The notes under the pieces: model-generated
The model's database searches: none
What the model saw: only the letters and a program-made list of their open reading frames with translations
Told to the model about the DNA's origin: nothing
Translations under genes and position numbers: made by a program
In this document: piece after piece, positions 6,768-7,054 of the stretch
Numbering within the stretch: the stretch's first letter is position 1
Layout of the letters: each line of letters opens with the position of its first letter
From: Sediminibacterium sp.
Lineage (GTDB): Bacteria > Bacteroidota > Bacteroidia > Chitinophagales > Chitinophagaceae
DNA: 7,054 nt
Assembly: GCA_017987615.1 (NCBI GenBank)
Contig: JAGNTI010000068.1
Coordinates: 1-7,054, forward strand
Reading direction: 5' to 3'

Positions 6768-7054
6768 TTGCTTTTATTGTCCAATATGTAAATGAGTGAG
6801 AATTCAGAAGATTGATAAAATCTCGAAGAAGCTAGTGTAGTGCCGGCAGCAATGTCATACGTAAAACCTGCTCTAATATGATTCCATTCGAGTCCAACGT
6901 ATGGAATCATAGTTTCTTTTAGTCTACTCCAAAGTCCAGCATATAGTTCAAGCCCATTTTCTGTTCCCAAATAATAACTAAAAGCTCCACCAACTAAAAG
7001 TTCGTTAGTCTCACCTTGTTTTTGATATTGAAAGCTGGTATGAAGTGATGCTGC
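6737..7054 (-). CDS. PorP/SprF-family type IX secretion or gliding-associated outer-membrane protein (C-terminal part)
   Basis: The frame is open to the window edge on the minus strand, so only the last 105 residues and the stop are visible. Their pattern is that of PorP/SprF proteins: LHTSFQYQ, NELLVGGAFSYYLG, then GLWSRLKETMIPYVGLEWN, IRAGFTYDI, a variable stretch, SEFSLIYIL and a terminal CPKF. The near-invariant Y-x-G-hydrophobic beta-strand repeats and the terminal C-P-(K/R)-F are typical of the family. These outer-membrane beta-barrels support type IX secretion or SprB-type gliding and often sit beside large adhesin genes; any such partner would lie upstream, outside the window. An internal TTG at 6968-6970 could be mistaken for a start but lies within a conserved strand. 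Stop codons of this gene and pit are 8 bases apart. Confidence 0.85.
   Translation of the reverse strand, partial: AASLHTSFQYQKQGETNELLVGGAFSYYLGTENGLELYAGLWSRLKETMIPYVGLEWNHIRAGFTYDIAAGTTLASSRFYQSSEFSLIYILDNKSKAFKLRCPKF

Noticed and set aside
6760..6776. TAAAAGC-TTT-GCTTTTA hairpin as a separate terminator
   Set aside because: It has a short AT-rich stem with its T bases inside the stem, lies within the PorP/SprF coding end, and competes with the better hairpin at 6734-6767.

Overview
The window is AT-rich and looks like a chromosome segment of a Bacteroidota bacterium, probably a gliding or type IX secretion lineage such as Chitinophagia, Sphingobacteriia or Flavobacteriia. The evidence is a PorP/SprF-family protein at the right edge, a Bacteroidota-style phosphate-selective porin, a DUF5107/TPR protein, promoter-like sequences resembling the TTG...TAnnTTTG pattern of this phylum, and no clear Shine-Dalgarno sites. 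No mobile element, CRISPR array, tRNA or rRNA gene was seen.

Left part (1-2859, + strand): the 3' 952 codons of a large gene whose start lies outside the window. The protein has a beta-rich segment resembling the end of a DUF5107 domain, a long tetratricopeptide (TPR) region, and a complete C-terminal glycoside hydrolase family 16 domain with an intact EMDIME catalytic motif. This fusion is unusual. A strong hairpin (2864-2891) separates it from the next, convergent gene; its T-tract lies on the minus-strand side.

Middle part (2919-6728): a compact phosphate-uptake locus. An outer-membrane phosphate-selective porin O/P-type gene (minus strand) is divergent from a two-gene operon (plus strand) that encodes a DUF47/PhoU-like protein and a PiT-family inner-membrane phosphate transporter. 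Together they would bring phosphate through the outer membrane and then the inner membrane, with the DUF47 protein as likely modulator of the transporter. The 227-bp divergent intergenic region holds an array of GTTAC motifs at exact 11-bp spacing upstream of the porin. This is the geometry of a Pho box and is the best candidate for an undescribed regulatory element here. The PiT protein carries a hydrophilic central insert of about 190 residues.

Right part (6737-7054, minus strand): the C-terminal 105 residues of a PorP/SprF-family outer-membrane protein. It converges on the PiT gene with only 8 bp between stop codons, and an imperfect bidirectional terminator hairpin overlaps its stop codon.

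No wholly new multi-gene system is evident. The points worth following up are the Pho-box-like array, the DUF5107-TPR-GH16 fusion and the PiT insert.
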